Shown: one piece after another, positions 44,508 through 55,500 of the stretch
Position numbering within the stretch: the first letter of the stretch is position 1
Layout of the letters: every line of letters starts with the position of its first letter
Source: Corynebacterium bovis DSM 20582 = CIP 54.80
GTDB lineage: Bacteria > Actinomycetota > Actinomycetes > Mycobacteriales > Mycobacteriaceae
DNA: 64,000 nucleotides
Direction of reading: 5' to 3'
Assembly: GCF_030408615.1 (NCBI RefSeq)
Contig: NZ_CP047187.1
Coordinates: 2,480,001 to 2,544,000 of the forward strand
Program-made: the position numbers and the translations under genes
Notes under the pieces: generated by a model
Databases searched by the model: none
The model's input: the letters and a program-made list of their open reading frames with translations, nothing else
Told to the model about the DNA's origin: nothing

Positions 44508-47500
44508 CTACCCCTCCCGGAGCGCGAGAAGTGTCCGGTGGAACGCGGCGGCGGCCTCGGGTTCGTCCCGGTAGACGCCGGTCAGCCGGTCGAGTTCCCG
44601 CAGGACACCGTCGGCGATGTACGTGTTCCCGTCGGCGGCGGCCCGGTGGTAGGTCTCGGCGTACGTCCGGCAGGAGCGGTCGATGTCGTCGAGCATCTGG
44701 GCGGTGAACCCCTCGGAGAACATCACCCAGTGGAGCAGCCGGTGCGCCTCCTCCCGGTCGTGGGCGGTGGCCCGGGGGTCGCGGAGGATGTCCTCCGCGG
44801 TGGGGGTGACGAGGCCGCGCCGCCACCGGGCGATCTCGTCCGCCTCGCGGGACAGGGACGCGTCCATGAGCTCGTTGAGCAGCTTCTCGGACTCCTCGTT
44901 GATCTCGTCGAGAGTGGCGACGTCCGGGCTGGTGTCCCGGTACCGTTCGGCGGCCGAGCGCATCGTCGCGGAGAAGTTGGACCACAGCACCGCCCACCGG
45001 CCCTCGGGGTCGTAGAGCCCGGCCAGCGCCGCATGGATGCTCGCGTGGACGGAGTACACGGCGATGAGCCATTCATGGTGGGGCTGGTCGGGGAACCCCC
45101 AGCCCATGAGCTCGACGGCCAGGTCCCACGCCTCGTTGTCGATCCCGGCGGTGACCAGGGCCTTCAGCTCGTTGGAACGGGCCTCGGCGATGATCTGCGG
45201 GTCCCCGGTCGCCACGGCGAGCCCGGCGGCCTTCCGGCCGCTCGCCGCCGCGCAGACAACGCTGTCCAGGGCGCCGTACGCCCGGGAGAGCATGACCGCG
45301 TGCTCCGCCTGGACCGCCCGGAGGGTCTCCCGGCGGGCGTCGTCGTCGGGGGCGTCGCCGAGGAGGCGCAGCCGCCGGTCGACAAGGGCGAGGTAACGCC
45401 AGGTGATCCCCACCGCGTCGAGCACGCGGTGGCGCCGCGCGGCCCACCGGGCGCCGATGTCGAGGCGCGTGAGGTCCACGACGCCCAGCGGCCATCCGAG
45501 CAGCGCGTCGGTGAACATGCCCGTCAGCGCGTCCGTGAGCTGCGGGTCCTGGCCCGCGGGCGGCTCGTCGACGATGAGCGACAGCCGGTGGAGGGCGAAC
45601 CGCGGGGCACAGCGCATGACGATCGGCAGGGCGCGCACGGCGAAGGCGACGGTCTCCGCGGACGCGGGGACCACCCGCTCCGTCCCGGCTCCCGTGCCCT
45701 CCATGGCGGGGAAGCGGGTGCACAGGAGGATGTACACCTCCGCGAGCGGCTTGGCCGGCTCCGGGAGGGCACGCCACCGGTCGGCGATGTCGGAGAGCGC
45801 GGCCGCCCGGTCCGCGGGCGTGGCCGCGGCCCCGGGGAACCTCGTCACCGCGTCGCAGAGTGTGAGGAAGCCTGCGAGTCCGGCGACGGCGCCGGCCGCC
45901 TCCTCCGGGGTCGCCCCGGGCGCGCCGGCGTCGCGCCGGTCCCGGCCGGCCTGCGGGTGCATCTGGTGGAGGATCGCCGAGGCGACGTCGTGGTCGTCGA
46001 GCGTCGTGTCGGTGAGCATGGCCTGCCACTCGTCCGGGTCGACGACGTCGGGTTTCCGGTGTCGGCCCCCGGCGGCCGTGGCGTCGGCCCCCTGCGCCGC
46101 GACCCCGGCGGTGACGTCGCCGGCCGCCCACATCGTCGTCTCCGTCGACTCCCCCACCCCGGTCGCCCCGGTCACCGCGGACCCGGCCCCGTGACCGGCC
46201 CCGATCCCGCCCGGCGCGCCGGAGAGCTCCTGCACCGCCTCGAGGACCGGGTCGACGTCGAACGTCCCGGACGTGACGACCCGGTCGACGACCAGCACCG
46301 CGGACTCCCACGTGCCCGGCAGGGCCCGCGCCCGGACGCGCGCGAGGGCCGCCGCGGCCCGGTCGTCGTCCCCGGCGATCCGGAAGCACATCAGCGCGGC
46401 CGGGAGGTCGGCGTCGGCGATCGCGTCGACGTCCACCGGCTCACCGTCCCGGGCCGCGTCCGGCGGGACGGTGAACGACTCCGCGGTGAACCCGGCCGGG
46501 CAGGCGGTCGTCAGGGCGGGGATCCGGTCCAGCCGCAGCTGGGCGACGTGGTCCGCCGCCAGGGGCGGGACCGGCCACGTGCGCGGCGCGGTGCGGTGGG
46601 CGTCGGTGCCGTTGCGCCGGTCGAGCGCCTCCCGGCGGGCGTCGCACCGGCTGGTGACCACGTGGTGCAGGTCGGCGACCGTGGGGTCGACGCGCCCGAT
46701 GACCCCCTCGAACTCGGGCAGCCCGAGGCGCGGCAGCCGCACGTCCCCGGCGCCCGCGGCGACGGCCGACACGAGCACGGGTTCCAGCAGCGCGTCGACG
46801 TCCACGACGCGCCGGTCGGGGTCGAGCAGCATGAGGGGCAGGAGCCGCTCGACGAGGGAGAGTGCGACGTCGACGTCGACGGCCTGGGCGAGGTACGCCG
46901 CGGCCCCCGCCACCACCGCGGTCCTGCCGGGGTCGCCGAGCTCGAACGTCAGCATCCGCCCGACCCGCTGCGCGGTGAGCTCGGCGGGGACGGTCGCGGC
47001 CGTCGCCCGGAGCATCGGGGCCGTGAGGCACCCCGGCCAGTCGCCGACGGAGGGCATCGCCTCCGCGTACGCCACGAGTTCCGCGACCCGGTCACCGTCG
47101 CCCGCCCGGAGCGCGAGGTCGGTGCGGGAGGCGACCTCGCGGTACCGGCGGATCACGGACGCCACCGGGGCCTGCGGGCTGATGTCGAGGTCGCTCGTCA
47201 GCTCCCGGGCGGCGGCCAGGCGCGTCGCCTCGGGGATCCTGCCGAGGGCGGTGAGCAGGGACACCCGTCGCCCGGTGAGCTCGTCCGGGGACACCCCGAG
47301 GTGCCGCAGCGCGTTCTCACCGTCCTCGAGCAGCCGCTCCGCCTCCTCGAGGGGGTAGGAGGGGTCGGCCGCCGCGGCGTGGGCCAGGTCGTCCCACACC
47401 GAGTGGTACAGGTGGGGCAGAGGTTCGCCGTCGCCGTCCACCGGACTGTCGGTGACGGAGGTCCGGCCGCCGGTGGCGAGCGCGTCGTGGTGCGCGGGGA

Positions 47501-47921
47501 AGGTCCCGGGATTCCCGACGTACGCCTCCCACAGCCGGTACAGGAGCCCCACGGCCTCCCGGTCCCCGACGGACACGAGGAGCGTGAGACGCGTGAGGTC
47601 GATGCGGTACGCGAGGCCATGATGCCCGCCGTCGAGCGCCCGGGCGGACAGGTCACGCAGCTCACCGGCGAGGGCGGTCGCGCCGACCCCGGTGAGCCGG
47701 CCCGTCAGCACCGCCGCCGCGTACGTCCTCACGGACACGGCCTCGGCGACGGCCCGCCAGCGCGCGACGATGTCCTCCGCCCCCGGCGTGGACCACGGTT
47801 CCGCGCCGGCCCCACCGCGCCCGCGCCCGCGGTCACCGACCTGTGCGCCGCCACGGGGTGCGTCGTCCCCCTCCGCGCCCCTGGCGCGGCGACCCCGCCC
47901 GAACCATCCGAAACCTGCCAT
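44508..47921 (-). CDS. Very large (1137 aa) mostly helical protein of unknown function
   Basis: From the ATG at 47921 (GGAAGGAG upstream). After a basic, low-complexity first 45 residues the protein is Ala/Leu/Arg-rich and strongly helical, reminiscent of TPR-like or solenoid scaffolds, for example [18 protein letters not shown] and [18 protein letters not shown]. There is no signal peptide, membrane span, Walker or catalytic motif. A central Gly/Ala/Thr linker (about 590-640) separates two halves. The gene diverges from dprE1. A role in cell-envelope assembly is only a guess from position. Confidence 0.8.
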   Translation of the reverse strand: MAGFGWFGRGRRARGAEGDDAPRGGAQVGDRGRGRGGAGAEPWSTPGAEDIVARWRAVAEAVSVRTYAAAVLTGRLTGVGATALAGELRDLSARALDGGHHGLAYRIDLTRLTLLVSVGDREAVGLLYRLWEAYVGNPGTFPAHHDALATGGRTSVTDSPVDGDGEPLPHLYHSVWDDLAHAAAADPSYPLEEAERLLEDGENALRHLGVSPDELTGRRVSLLTALGRIPEATRLAAARELTSDLDISPQAPVASVIRRYREVASRTDLALRAGDGDRVAELVAYAEAMPSVGDWPGCLTAPMLRATAATVPAELTAQRVGRMLTFELGDPGRTAVVAGAAAYLAQAVDVDVALSLVERLLPLMLLDPDRRVVDVDALLEPVLVSAVAAGAGDVRLPRLGLPEFEGVIGRVDPTVADLHHVVTSRCDARREALDRRNGTDAHRTAPRTWPVPPLAADHVAQLRLDRIPALTTACPAGFTAESFTVPPDAARDGEPVDVDAIADADLPAALMCFRIAGDDDRAAAALARVRARALPGTWESAVLVVDRVVTSGTFDVDPVLEAVQELSGAPGGIGAGHGAGSAVTGATGVGESTETTMWAAGDVTAGVAAQGADATAAGGRHRKPDVVDPDEWQAMLTDTTLDDHDVASAILHQMHPQAGRDRRDAGAPGATPEEAAGAVAGLAGFLTLCDAVTRFPGAAATPADRAAALSDIADRWRALPEPAKPLAEVYILLCTRFPAMEGTGAGTERVVPASAETVAFAVRALPIVMRCAPRFALHRLSLIVDEPPAGQDPQLTDALTGMFTDALLGWPLGVVDLTRLDIGARWAARRHRVLDAVGITWRYLALVDRRLRLLGDAPDDDARRETLRAVQAEHAVMLSRAYGALDSVVCAAASGRKAAGLAVATGDPQIIAEARSNELKALVTAGIDNEAWDLAVELMGWGFPDQPHHEWLIAVYSVHASIHAALAGLYDPEGRWAVLWSNFSATMRSAAERYRDTSPDVATLDEINEESEKLLNELMDASLSREADEIARWRRGLVTPTAEDILRDPRATAHDREEAHRLLHWVMFSEGFTAQMLDDIDRSCRTYAETYHRAAADGNTYIADGVLRELDRLTGVYRDEPEAAAAFHRTLLALREG

Positions 47922-48020
47922 CACCGGCACTCCTTCCGCACCACAACCTCCGCAGTGCTTCACCAATCATGCACGGCCCGACCCTCTACCGCACCCCTGC
48001 TGCACCTTTTTTCCGGAATC

Positions 48021-48113
48021 TGTGGACACCCCGGCCACCCCACGCCCCCGACCACCACACCTGTGGACACCCCCGGCCCGCCCCGCACCCGTCGCCACCG
48101 CCCCTGTGGACAA
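48021..48113. promoter_or_regulatory. Three DnaA-box-like sites upstream of dprE1
   Basis: TGTGGACAC occurs at 48021 and 48062 and TGTGGACAA at 48105. The last is the exact complement of TTGTCCACA, the preferred DnaA box of high-GC actinobacteria. Spacing is 41 and 43 bp, about four helical turns. They lie in the 349-bp divergent spacer 47922-48270, which is otherwise C-rich and gene-free. Confidence 0.5.
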
Positions 48114-48270
48114 CCGCCGGCACCCGGCGGGACGGCCCCGGCCACCCTGCGGATTGTCCGCGAACTCACAGTCGACCCCACGGTGGCACTCACGGGTGAG
48201 TGTCCGACCCGGCGGTAGGGTGGACCGAGTACCGAAACCCTGCCGACCCTCCCGACGGAGACACGTAACG

Positions 48271-49686
48271 ATGGACTTGCAGACAACCACCCGCACCCTC
48301 ACCGGCTGGGGCCGCACGGCCCCGTCGACCGCGGAGGTGCTCCGGACCCGGGACACCGACGTCATCGCCCGCGCCGTGGCACAGGTCGCGGACAGCAACG
48401 CGGACAAGCCCGCCCACCTCACCCGGGGCGTCATCGCCCGCGGCATGGGCCGGTCGTACGGGGACCCGGCGATGAACGGTGGCGGTCTCGTCGTCGACAT
48501 GCAGGACCTCAACCGGATCCACAGCATCGACCCGGACACCGCCCTCGTCGACGTCGACGCCGGGGTGACCCTCGACCAGCTCATGAAGGCCGCCCTCCCC
48601 CACGGGCTGTGGGTGCCCGTGCTGCCGGGCACGCGCCAGGTGACCATCGGCGGGGCGATCGGCCCGGACATCCACGGCAAGAACCACCACTCCGCCGGGT
48701 CGTTCGGCAACCACGTCGCCTCGATGGAGCTCCTCGTCGCCGACGGGCGCATCCTCCACCTCGAACCCGAGGGCTCCCCCGACGACCCGACGGGCGAGCT
48801 GTTCTGGGCGACCGTCGGCGGCATGGGCCTCACCGGCATCATCCTCCGCGCGACGATCCGCATGACCCGCACGGAGACCGCCTACTTCATCGCCGACGGC
48901 GACCTCACCCGCGACCTCGACGAGACGATCGCCTTCCACTCCGACGGCTCCGAGGTCAACTACACCTATTCCTCCGCCTGGTTCGACGCGATCTCCGCAC
49001 CCCCGAAGCTCGGCCGCGCCGCGATCTCCCGTGGGTCCCTGGCGACGCTGGACCAGCTGAAGGAACTCGCGCCGAAGCTGGCGAAGGACCCGCTGAAGTT
49101 CAACGCACCGCAGCTCATGACGGTGCCGGACATCTTCCCCAGCTTCACGATGAACAAGCTGTCCATGATCGCCGTCGGTGAACTGTGGTGGCTGAAGTCC
49201 GGCGAGTACCGCAACGCCGTCCAGAACCTCACGCAGTTCTACCAGCCGCTCGACCTCATCGGGGAGTGGAACCGGGGCTACGGGCCGAAGGGTTTCCTCC
49301 AGTACCAGTTCGTCGTCCCCACCGAGGCCGTGGAGCCGTTCAAGGAGATCATCCGGGACATCCAGCGGTCCGGCCACTACTCCGCCCTCAACGTGTTCAA
49401 GCTCTTCGGCGAGGGCAACCGGGCGCCGCTGTCCTACCCGATGCCCGGGTGGAACGTGTGCGTGGACTTCCCGATCAAGAAGGGCCTCGGCGCGTTCCTC
49501 GACGAGCTCGACAAGCGCGTCATGGAGTTCGGCGGCCGGCTGTACCTGGCGAAGGAGTCCCGCACGTCGGCGGAGAACTTCCACCGCATGTACCCGGGCC
49601 TGGAGGGCTGGCTGCGGACCCGACGGGAGATCGACCCGACCGGGGTGTTCGCCTCGGACATGTCCCGCCGCCTCGAGCTGAACTGA
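48271..49686 (+). CDS. dprE1: Decaprenylphosphoryl-beta-D-ribose 2'-oxidase
   Basis: DprE1 (471 aa) oxidises decaprenylphosphoryl ribose at C2; with DprE2 this yields DPA, the arabinose donor for arabinogalactan. It has the FAD-binding PCMH-type core ([39 protein letters not shown] given in part as [19 protein letters not shown]). The active-site Lys is in YLAKESRT. The Cys of [10 protein letters not shown] corresponds to the benzothiazinone target residue (C387 in M. tuberculosis), so sensitivity is predicted. GGAG precedes the ATG at 48271. dprE2 follows after 123 bp. Confidence 0.97.
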   Translation: MDLQTTTRTLTGWGRTAPSTAEVLRTRDTDVIARAVAQVADSNADKPAHLTRGVIARGMGRSYGDPAMNGGGLVVDMQDLNRIHSIDPDTALVDVDAGVTLDQLMKAALPHGLWVPVLPGTRQVTIGGAIGPDIHGKNHHSAGSFGNHVASMELLVADGRILHLEPEGSPDDPTGELFWATVGGMGLTGIILRATIRMTRTETAYFIADGDLTRDLDETIAFHSDGSEVNYTYSSAWFDAISAPPKLGRAAISRGSLATLDQLKELAPKLAKDPLKFNAPQLMTVPDIFPSFTMNKLSMIAVGELWWLKSGEYRNAVQNLTQFYQPLDLIGEWNRGYGPKGFLQYQFVVPTEAVEPFKEIIRDIQRSGHYSALNVFKLFGEGNRAPLSYPMPGWNVCVDFPIKKGLGAFLDELDKRVMEFGGRLYLAKESRTSAENFHRMYPGLEGWLRTRREIDPTGVFASDMSRRLELN

Positions 49687-49809
49687 CCCGCCGGGGGCGC
49701 CGTGCCGACCGGTGCCCCGACCGGCCGGCGCCGCCGGCCCCCGCCGGCGCCCCGACCCCCGTCACCTGACCTGCCCGACCCTCCCCGCCCATCCCCTGAA
49801 AGGCCATCC

Positions 49810-50568
49810 ATGATCAACGCAGTCGGAAAGCCCCAGTCCATCCTCCTTCTCGGCGGTGCGTCCGACATGGGCCTCGCCGTCGTCGAGGAGTTCCTCTCCC
49901 GCGGCCCGGCCCGCGTCGTCCTCGCCGCGCGCGGCGGGGAGGACCTCGTCGCCGCCGAGCGCCGGGTCACCGCCGCCGGCGCGTCCTCCGTCGAGACCGT
50001 CCAGTTCGACGCCGTGGACTTCGACTCCCACCCCGCCGTCTTCGACGAGATCTGGGCCGGCGGGGACATCGACCTCGCCATCGTCGCGTTCGGCGTCCTC
50101 GGCGACAACGAGCAGCAGTGGCACGACCAGCGCCAGGCGGTCCTCGCCGCGCAGGTCAACTACACCGGCGCGGTGTCGGTCGGTGTGCTCCTCGCGGAGC
50201 GCATGACGGCGCAGGGCCACGGGCAGATCGTGGCGTTCTCCTCCGTCGCCGGCGAGATGGTCCGCCGCTCCAACTTCGTCTACGGCTCCACGAAGGCCGG
50301 GCTGGACGGCTTCTACCGGATGCTCGGTGAGGCGCTGCGCGGGACCGGTGTGAATGTGCTGGTGGTCCGCCCCGGCCAGGTCCGCACGAACATGACCCGG
50401 GGTCTCGACGACGCGCCTCTGACGGTGGACAAGTCCGTCGCCGCGAAGGCCGTGGCGGCCGGCGTGGACAACCGGAAGCCCGTGATCTGGGTCCACCCGC
50501 TGTTCCGGCCGATCATGATGATCCTCAAGAACCTCCCCCAGGCGGTCGTCCGCCGGCTGCCGCTGTAA
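49810..50568 (+). CDS. dprE2: Decaprenylphosphoryl-2-keto-erythro-pentose reductase
   Basis: DprE2 (252 aa) is an SDR that reduces the 2-keto product of DprE1 to decaprenylphosphoryl arabinose. Motifs: LLLGGASDMG at 12-21, catalytic YGSTKAG near 160 and RPGQVRTNMT. GAAAGG precedes the ATG. In most mycolata the arabinosyltransferase aftA follows; here a cyanase gene follows instead. Confidence 0.96.
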   Translation: MINAVGKPQSILLLGGASDMGLAVVEEFLSRGPARVVLAARGGEDLVAAERRVTAAGASSVETVQFDAVDFDSHPAVFDEIWAGGDIDLAIVAFGVLGDNEQQWHDQRQAVLAAQVNYTGAVSVGVLLAERMTAQGHGQIVAFSSVAGEMVRRSNFVYGSTKAGLDGFYRMLGEALRGTGVNVLVVRPGQVRTNMTRGLDDAPLTVDKSVAAKAVAAGVDNRKPVIWVHPLFRPIMMILKNLPQAVVRRLPL

Positions 50569-50722
50569 CCCGCGGGCGGTCCCGTGCGCGGTTGTTCCGC
50601 GGGCCGCCGCTGTCGCAGCCGTTCCACCGCGCGATCGTCCGCGCGCCGCCGTGACCCCGGGCGCTGCCCCGGGCGGTCCCGCGCGCGGCGGCCCCGGAAG
50701 GTGCTCACCTACGATCAGTGGC

Positions 50723-51232
50723 ATGACCGCATCAGACGACACCGCGCCGACCGCCTCCGCCCGCCCGACCCCGGGCCCCCTCCCGGACCCGATCCTCGAC
50801 CGGGCGACCGCGGGCCGGCTCATCGACTCCGCCCGCATCCGACACGGCCTGACGTGGCGTGACATCGCGGCCGCCGTCGACCGCCCGCTCGTGTGGACGA
50901 CGTCGGCGTGCCTCGGCAGTTTCCCGGTCGAGCCCGCGGTCGCGGACCGGATCTGCGCGCTGCTCGAGCTCCCCCCGGAGGTCGCGGAGTCCCTCCGGAC
51001 CCAGCCGACCCGCGTCCGCGACGACGCGCTCCTCACCGACCCCACGGTCTACCGCCTCACCGAGGCGATCCAGGTCCACGGCGCGGCGATCAAGGCGCTC
51101 ATCCACGAGGAGTTCGGCGACGGGATCATGTCCGCCATCAACTTCACCCTCGACATCGACCGCCGGGAGGACCCGGACGGCGACCGGGTGGTCATCACCA
51201 TGGACGGGAAGTTCCTCGACTACCGCTGGTAA
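50723..51232 (+). CDS. cynS: Cyanate hydratase (cyanase)
   Basis: Converts cyanate and bicarbonate to ammonia and CO2. The 169 residues include an N-terminal helical domain (LIDSARIRHGLTWRDIAAAV) and the strongly conserved C-terminal half with YRLTEAIQVHG (catalytic Arg and Glu), KALIHEEFGDGIMSAINF (catalytic Ser) and ITMDGKFL. The first 20 residues are a Pro/Ala extension. TACGAT stands about 10 bp before the ATG and no ribosome site is visible, suggesting a short or absent leader. No cyanate transporter or carbonic anhydrase is nearby. Confidence 0.96.
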   Translation: MTASDDTAPTASARPTPGPLPDPILDRATAGRLIDSARIRHGLTWRDIAAAVDRPLVWTTSACLGSFPVEPAVADRICALLELPPEVAESLRTQPTRVRDDALLTDPTVYRLTEAIQVHGAAIKALIHEEFGDGIMSAINFTLDIDRREDPDGDRVVITMDGKFLDYRW

Positions 51233-51414
51233 TCCCCCCGGCATTGCGCCTGACCGGGGCAGACCCGAACCCCGGCACTGCCGGCCCGGGCCCCCGTCAG
51301 CCCGGGCCCGAGCCGCCCCCGTCACCCCGGGCCCGGCACACCGATCCCGGCACACCGAACCCGGGCACCCCGCCCCCCACAGCGCCGGCATTCCCCCGAG
51401 CGGACCCCCGGCAG

Positions 51415-52233
51415 TTACACGGGCTCGGCGACCGTGATGATGTTGTCCGCGTAGCCGAGCTGCCCGCCGACGAAATCGCCGCCGCAGGTGATGAGCACGA
51501 CCTTGTTGGGCCCGGAGGCGTCGTTGACGACATCCGGCAGCGGCGCCCCCTTCGCGAGCCGGTACGGCGCCTGAGTGACACGGAACGCCTTATCCTGGCC
51601 GTCCATCGTGATATGAAATTCCTCGCCGGTGGTCATCGTCGTGAATTCTTGGGCGAATCCCATTCCCTGACCCTCGTAGTTGATGTGGCCGGTGATCACC
51701 GTGGATCCCGCGGCACCCTCCTGACCCGGCACCGCGGACGCCGAGTACCAGCCCAGCCGCTGGACGTCGAGCGGCGGGATGAGCATGCCGGTGTCGGTGA
51801 GCTGGATCGGGTCGACGGGGGCGGTGTCCGCGCCGACGGTCAGCGCCATGCCCTCGATGCCCCGGGGGTCGCCGGGCGCGGCGTCGAGGGGGTGCTGCTG
51901 GAGCCCGCCCTGGTCGTCGACGTAGGGCGCCTCGGACGTTGCGGTGGGCTGGCTGGCCTGGGGCGACGTACCCTCCCCGGAGTTGTCCCCGTCCCCGGAG
52001 GCGAACCGCAGCAGCACGACGGCGACGATGACGATCACCGCGATGACCGCGACGACGGCGACGGCGGTGCCGACGCGGCGGCCTGACCGCGCCGGCGTCG
52101 TCCCGGTGGCGCCGGCCTGCGCGTCCGGCGTCTCACCGGTGGCGCCGGCCCGGTCAGCCGGAACCGACCCGGATGCGGGGTTCCGGTCGTCCGGCGACTC
52201 GCCGGGGCTCGAGGGGGTGGTGTTGTTCTGCAC
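51415..52233 (-). CDS. Class F-type sortase with the catalytic arginine replaced
   Basis: The 272-residue protein has a disordered cytoplasmic N terminus, one membrane helix (about 55-75) and a C-terminal sortase domain. His is in VITGHIN and Cys in VVLITCGG. The position that normally reads YRDN reads YADN (codon GCG), so the third catalytic residue is absent. The GTG at 52233 is favoured: AGGAG is 7 bp upstream, while a TTG two codons earlier is too close to it. The surface-protein gene lies 276 bp upstream in the same direction, so it is the natural substrate. Confidence 0.85.
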   Translation of the reverse strand: MQNNTTPSSPGESPDDRNPASGSVPADRAGATGETPDAQAGATGTTPARSGRRVGTAVAVVAVIAVIVIVAVVLLRFASGDGDNSGEGTSPQASQPTATSEAPYVDDQGGLQQHPLDAAPGDPRGIEGMALTVGADTAPVDPIQLTDTGMLIPPLDVQRLGWYSASAVPGQEGAAGSTVITGHINYEGQGMGFAQEFTTMTTGEEFHITMDGQDKAFRVTQAPYRLAKGAPLPDVVNDASGPNKVVLITCGGDFVGGQLGYADNIITVAEPV

Positions 52234-52509
52234 TGTCAATCTCCTGATTTCTCGGCTACCGCTGACTTTTCCACATCTGCCAGGGAGACACGTATTCCGT
52301 CACCTCTGCTGTACCACAACGCTGCTCTGATGTGACACGCGTGTATGACGTTTGTCCGGCGTCCGGTCCATGACCGGGGACCCCCAACCACCCCGACCAC
52401 CGACCGCACACCGGCCAACCCCCCGGACACGGCTCCGCCCCACCTGCCACCACACACACGGCAGCAAGCGGGGCGGACAACCAGTCACACGCTCACATCA
52501 CACGCGAAC

Positions 52510-55500
52510 TCAGATGAACAACGGCATACCCGCATCCAGATGAGCCGCACCCGACGGGATGGAACGAATCTCCTGACGACCGGCATCCGCAGGCAGCGGC
52601 GCACCACTGTCCGGAACACCACCCTGCTCAAGAACCGTCACACCCTCATCCGGCGTGACCTGATCATCACCCGGACCATTCGGCCCCGGCTGATCATGAT
52701 CCGTCACCGTCTGATCAGCATCAGTGATGTCATGATGCGTCGCCACAACAGCACCCGACGCATCCTTCAACGTCTCGAACGCAACCTGCTCGGAACACCC
52801 GGCATCAGTCACAGAAATCGGGACGTTGACCTTCCCGTCAGCCTGATTCGGAACGAACTCCACCGTCGACCGCGCCTGCGTCGGCTGACCATCAGCCTTG
52901 CACACCAGGTTCGCCTCCAGGGTGTACTTCTTACCCGGCTGCAGACCCGTGAACCGCACCTGGTCAACCACAACCGCACCCTCAACCAACGGACCGTTGT
53001 CCTTGATCTCCGCGTGCGTCGAAATCGACGGCTGACCGCCACGACCCTGACCAGCCGGAACACCCGGCTTACCGGCAGCCGGCGTGACCTGCTGCTCAGA
53101 ACTCGGCTTCGACTCACCCGACGTCACCGTCTGGTTGTCGTCGTTGATGTCCTTGTGCTCAGCGATCTGATTGTCGTCACTGACATCATCCGGAGTGTCA
53201 CCACCCTGCGGATTCTGCTTACCCTGCGCATCGACATCAGTCGACGTCAAGGACTCGAACGCCACAGCAGACGCCACCGGCTCAGTCACCGACTCATCCA
53301 CCGTGATCGGAACAACCACAGAACCATTCGACGTCGTCGGAATGAAACTGGTCGAACCATGACCCAGAACCGTCGTACCGTCCTTCTTGTCCATCAACTG
53401 GGCAGTCAGGGTGTACCGCGTGTTCGGAACCAGATCCTCGAACATCACCGTGTCATTGATCTTCGTCCCGGCGACGATCTCCTTCTTGTTCTCGAACTTC
53501 GCCTCAGTCGCGATCTTCGGATGGCGCTCAGCAGCACTGTCCGACGTCACCGTCTGCTTCTGATCAGTGATGTCACGGTGCTTGGCAACCTGATTATCGT
53601 CCTTGGTCTCCGGGGTCTTGTCGCCCTTGACGTCATCCTTACCCTCAGCATCAACCTGAGTCGAGGTCAACGTCTCAAACGCCACCGCAGCCGGAACAAC
53701 CTCAGTCACCGAATCATCAACCGTGATCGGAACAACCACAGAACCATCCGTCGACTCCGGCGTGAACGTCACAGACCCGTGGCCGACAACCGTCGTACCG
53801 TCCTTCTTGTCCATCAGCTCAGCAGTCAACGTGTACTGCTTACCCGGAATCAGGTTCGTGTACGTCACCGTGTCATTGACCACAGTGCCCGCAACGATCT
53901 CCTTCTTGTCCGCGAACTTCGCCTCCGTCTGAATCTTCGGAGTGACCTCCGACACCGGCAGCTCAGGCTTCGCAGACTCCGTCGGAGCCAACTTCTTCGT
54001 CGAAATCGGAGCCTCAGACGACTCCGACGGCACCTCAGACGTCGTCGTGGCCGGAGCCTCAGACGTCGTCGTCGGCACCTCAGACGTCGTGGCCGGCGCC
54101 TCAGACGTCGTGGTCGGTGCCTCGGACGTGGTCGTCGGGGCAGCAGACTCCGTCGGCTGATCCTCAGACGTCACCGTCTGATTCTCATCGTTGATGTCCT
54201 TGTGGTCAGCAACCTGGTTGTCATCCGAGGTCGTCTCCGGGGTGTCGCCACCCTTCGGGCTGTCCTCACCCTTGGCGTTGACCTCAGTAGAGCTCAGCTC
54301 CTCGAAGGCGACAGCAGCCTTCACCGGCTCCGACACGGACTGGTCGACCGTGATCGGGACAACAACCTCACCGTTGGCCTCGGACGGGGTGAACTCCTTG
54401 GTGCCCTTACCGAGGACCTTCGACTCGTCGGACTTGTCGACCAGCGACGCCGACAGGGTGTACTTCTTCCCCGGCACCAGGTCCTTGTACGTCACCGTGT
54501 CATTCACCGTGGCACCGGCGACAACAGCCTTCTTGCCGTCCAGCTTCGCCTGCGTGGCGATCTTCGGGTGCTTCGGCTCAGGCTTCGGCTGCTGCGCCGG
54601 GACCTCAGAGGTCGTCGCAGGAGCCGGCTCGGTCGTCGTCGGAGCCGCAGACGTCGTCGTCGGCGCCTCGGACGTGGTCGTCGGGGTCTCCGAGGTCGTC
54701 GTCGGGGTCTCCGACGGCTTGTCCTCCGGGATATCCAGACCCGGCTGATCGACCGGAATGATGCGCTGATTTCCGCCCTGGCCGGTCATCCACAGCTTCT
54801 CGATCGAGTAGTCGTTCGGCGGGATGACCGTGATGAACTCGTTCGGGCCGGACGTCGGGATCGGGTGATCCGAGTTGCCGGTGTACTCAAGGTACGGGTT
54901 GTTGTTGGCGTCCCGCAGCGCGAAGCCCGTGAGCTTCTCGAAGAACTCGGGGAACCCGGGGTCGTTCTGCAGCTGCTTGGACATCTCCGTGCCGAACCGC
55001 TGACGCGAGGACGTCAGGAGCGTCTGCAGCGCGACGTTGAGACGGAAAGCCTCGTCCGTGACGCTCCTGGGGCGCACACCGGACTTGTACTGCTTGATGA
55101 GCTCCTTGATGATGTACACCGCAGCATCCTTGCGGTGACCTTCCAGCGCGACCGGGGTGATCGGCTGGACCTTGTGGTCCGGACCGAGCTTCCCGTTCTC
55201 AGCCGTCATCAGCGGGGCGACGTGAGTCAACTTCTGCGGCGTCGTGTACTTGTTCGGCGCCTTGGACGGCTCAGGCACGCCGAGGTCGATGCACCAGCCG
55301 TAGCCCAGCTTGTCGTTGATGCTGATGACGCCACCGTCACCGAAAACTGTTCCGTGAGGAATGTTCGGGAAGGCCGGCTCGATATTCACCGTATCGTCGG
55401 ATCCGGTGCTGGGGTCCGCGTGCGCAGACCCGTGTGGGACCACGATCGCCCACACCATGACGACGGCCACAGCGGCGAGCAGGGATAAGACCCTCCTCGC

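Noticed and set aside
44538..48218. A plus-strand open frame of about 1200 codons opposite the 1137-aa protein
   Set aside because: The Arg/Gly/His-rich product is typical of antisense frames here; the minus frame has a good ribosome site and balanced composition.
52345..55488. A plus-strand open frame over 1000 codons opposite the VaFE protein
   Set aside because: Its product is an Arg/Leu/His-rich repeat with no family; the minus strand has a signal peptide, VaFE domains and a ribosome site.
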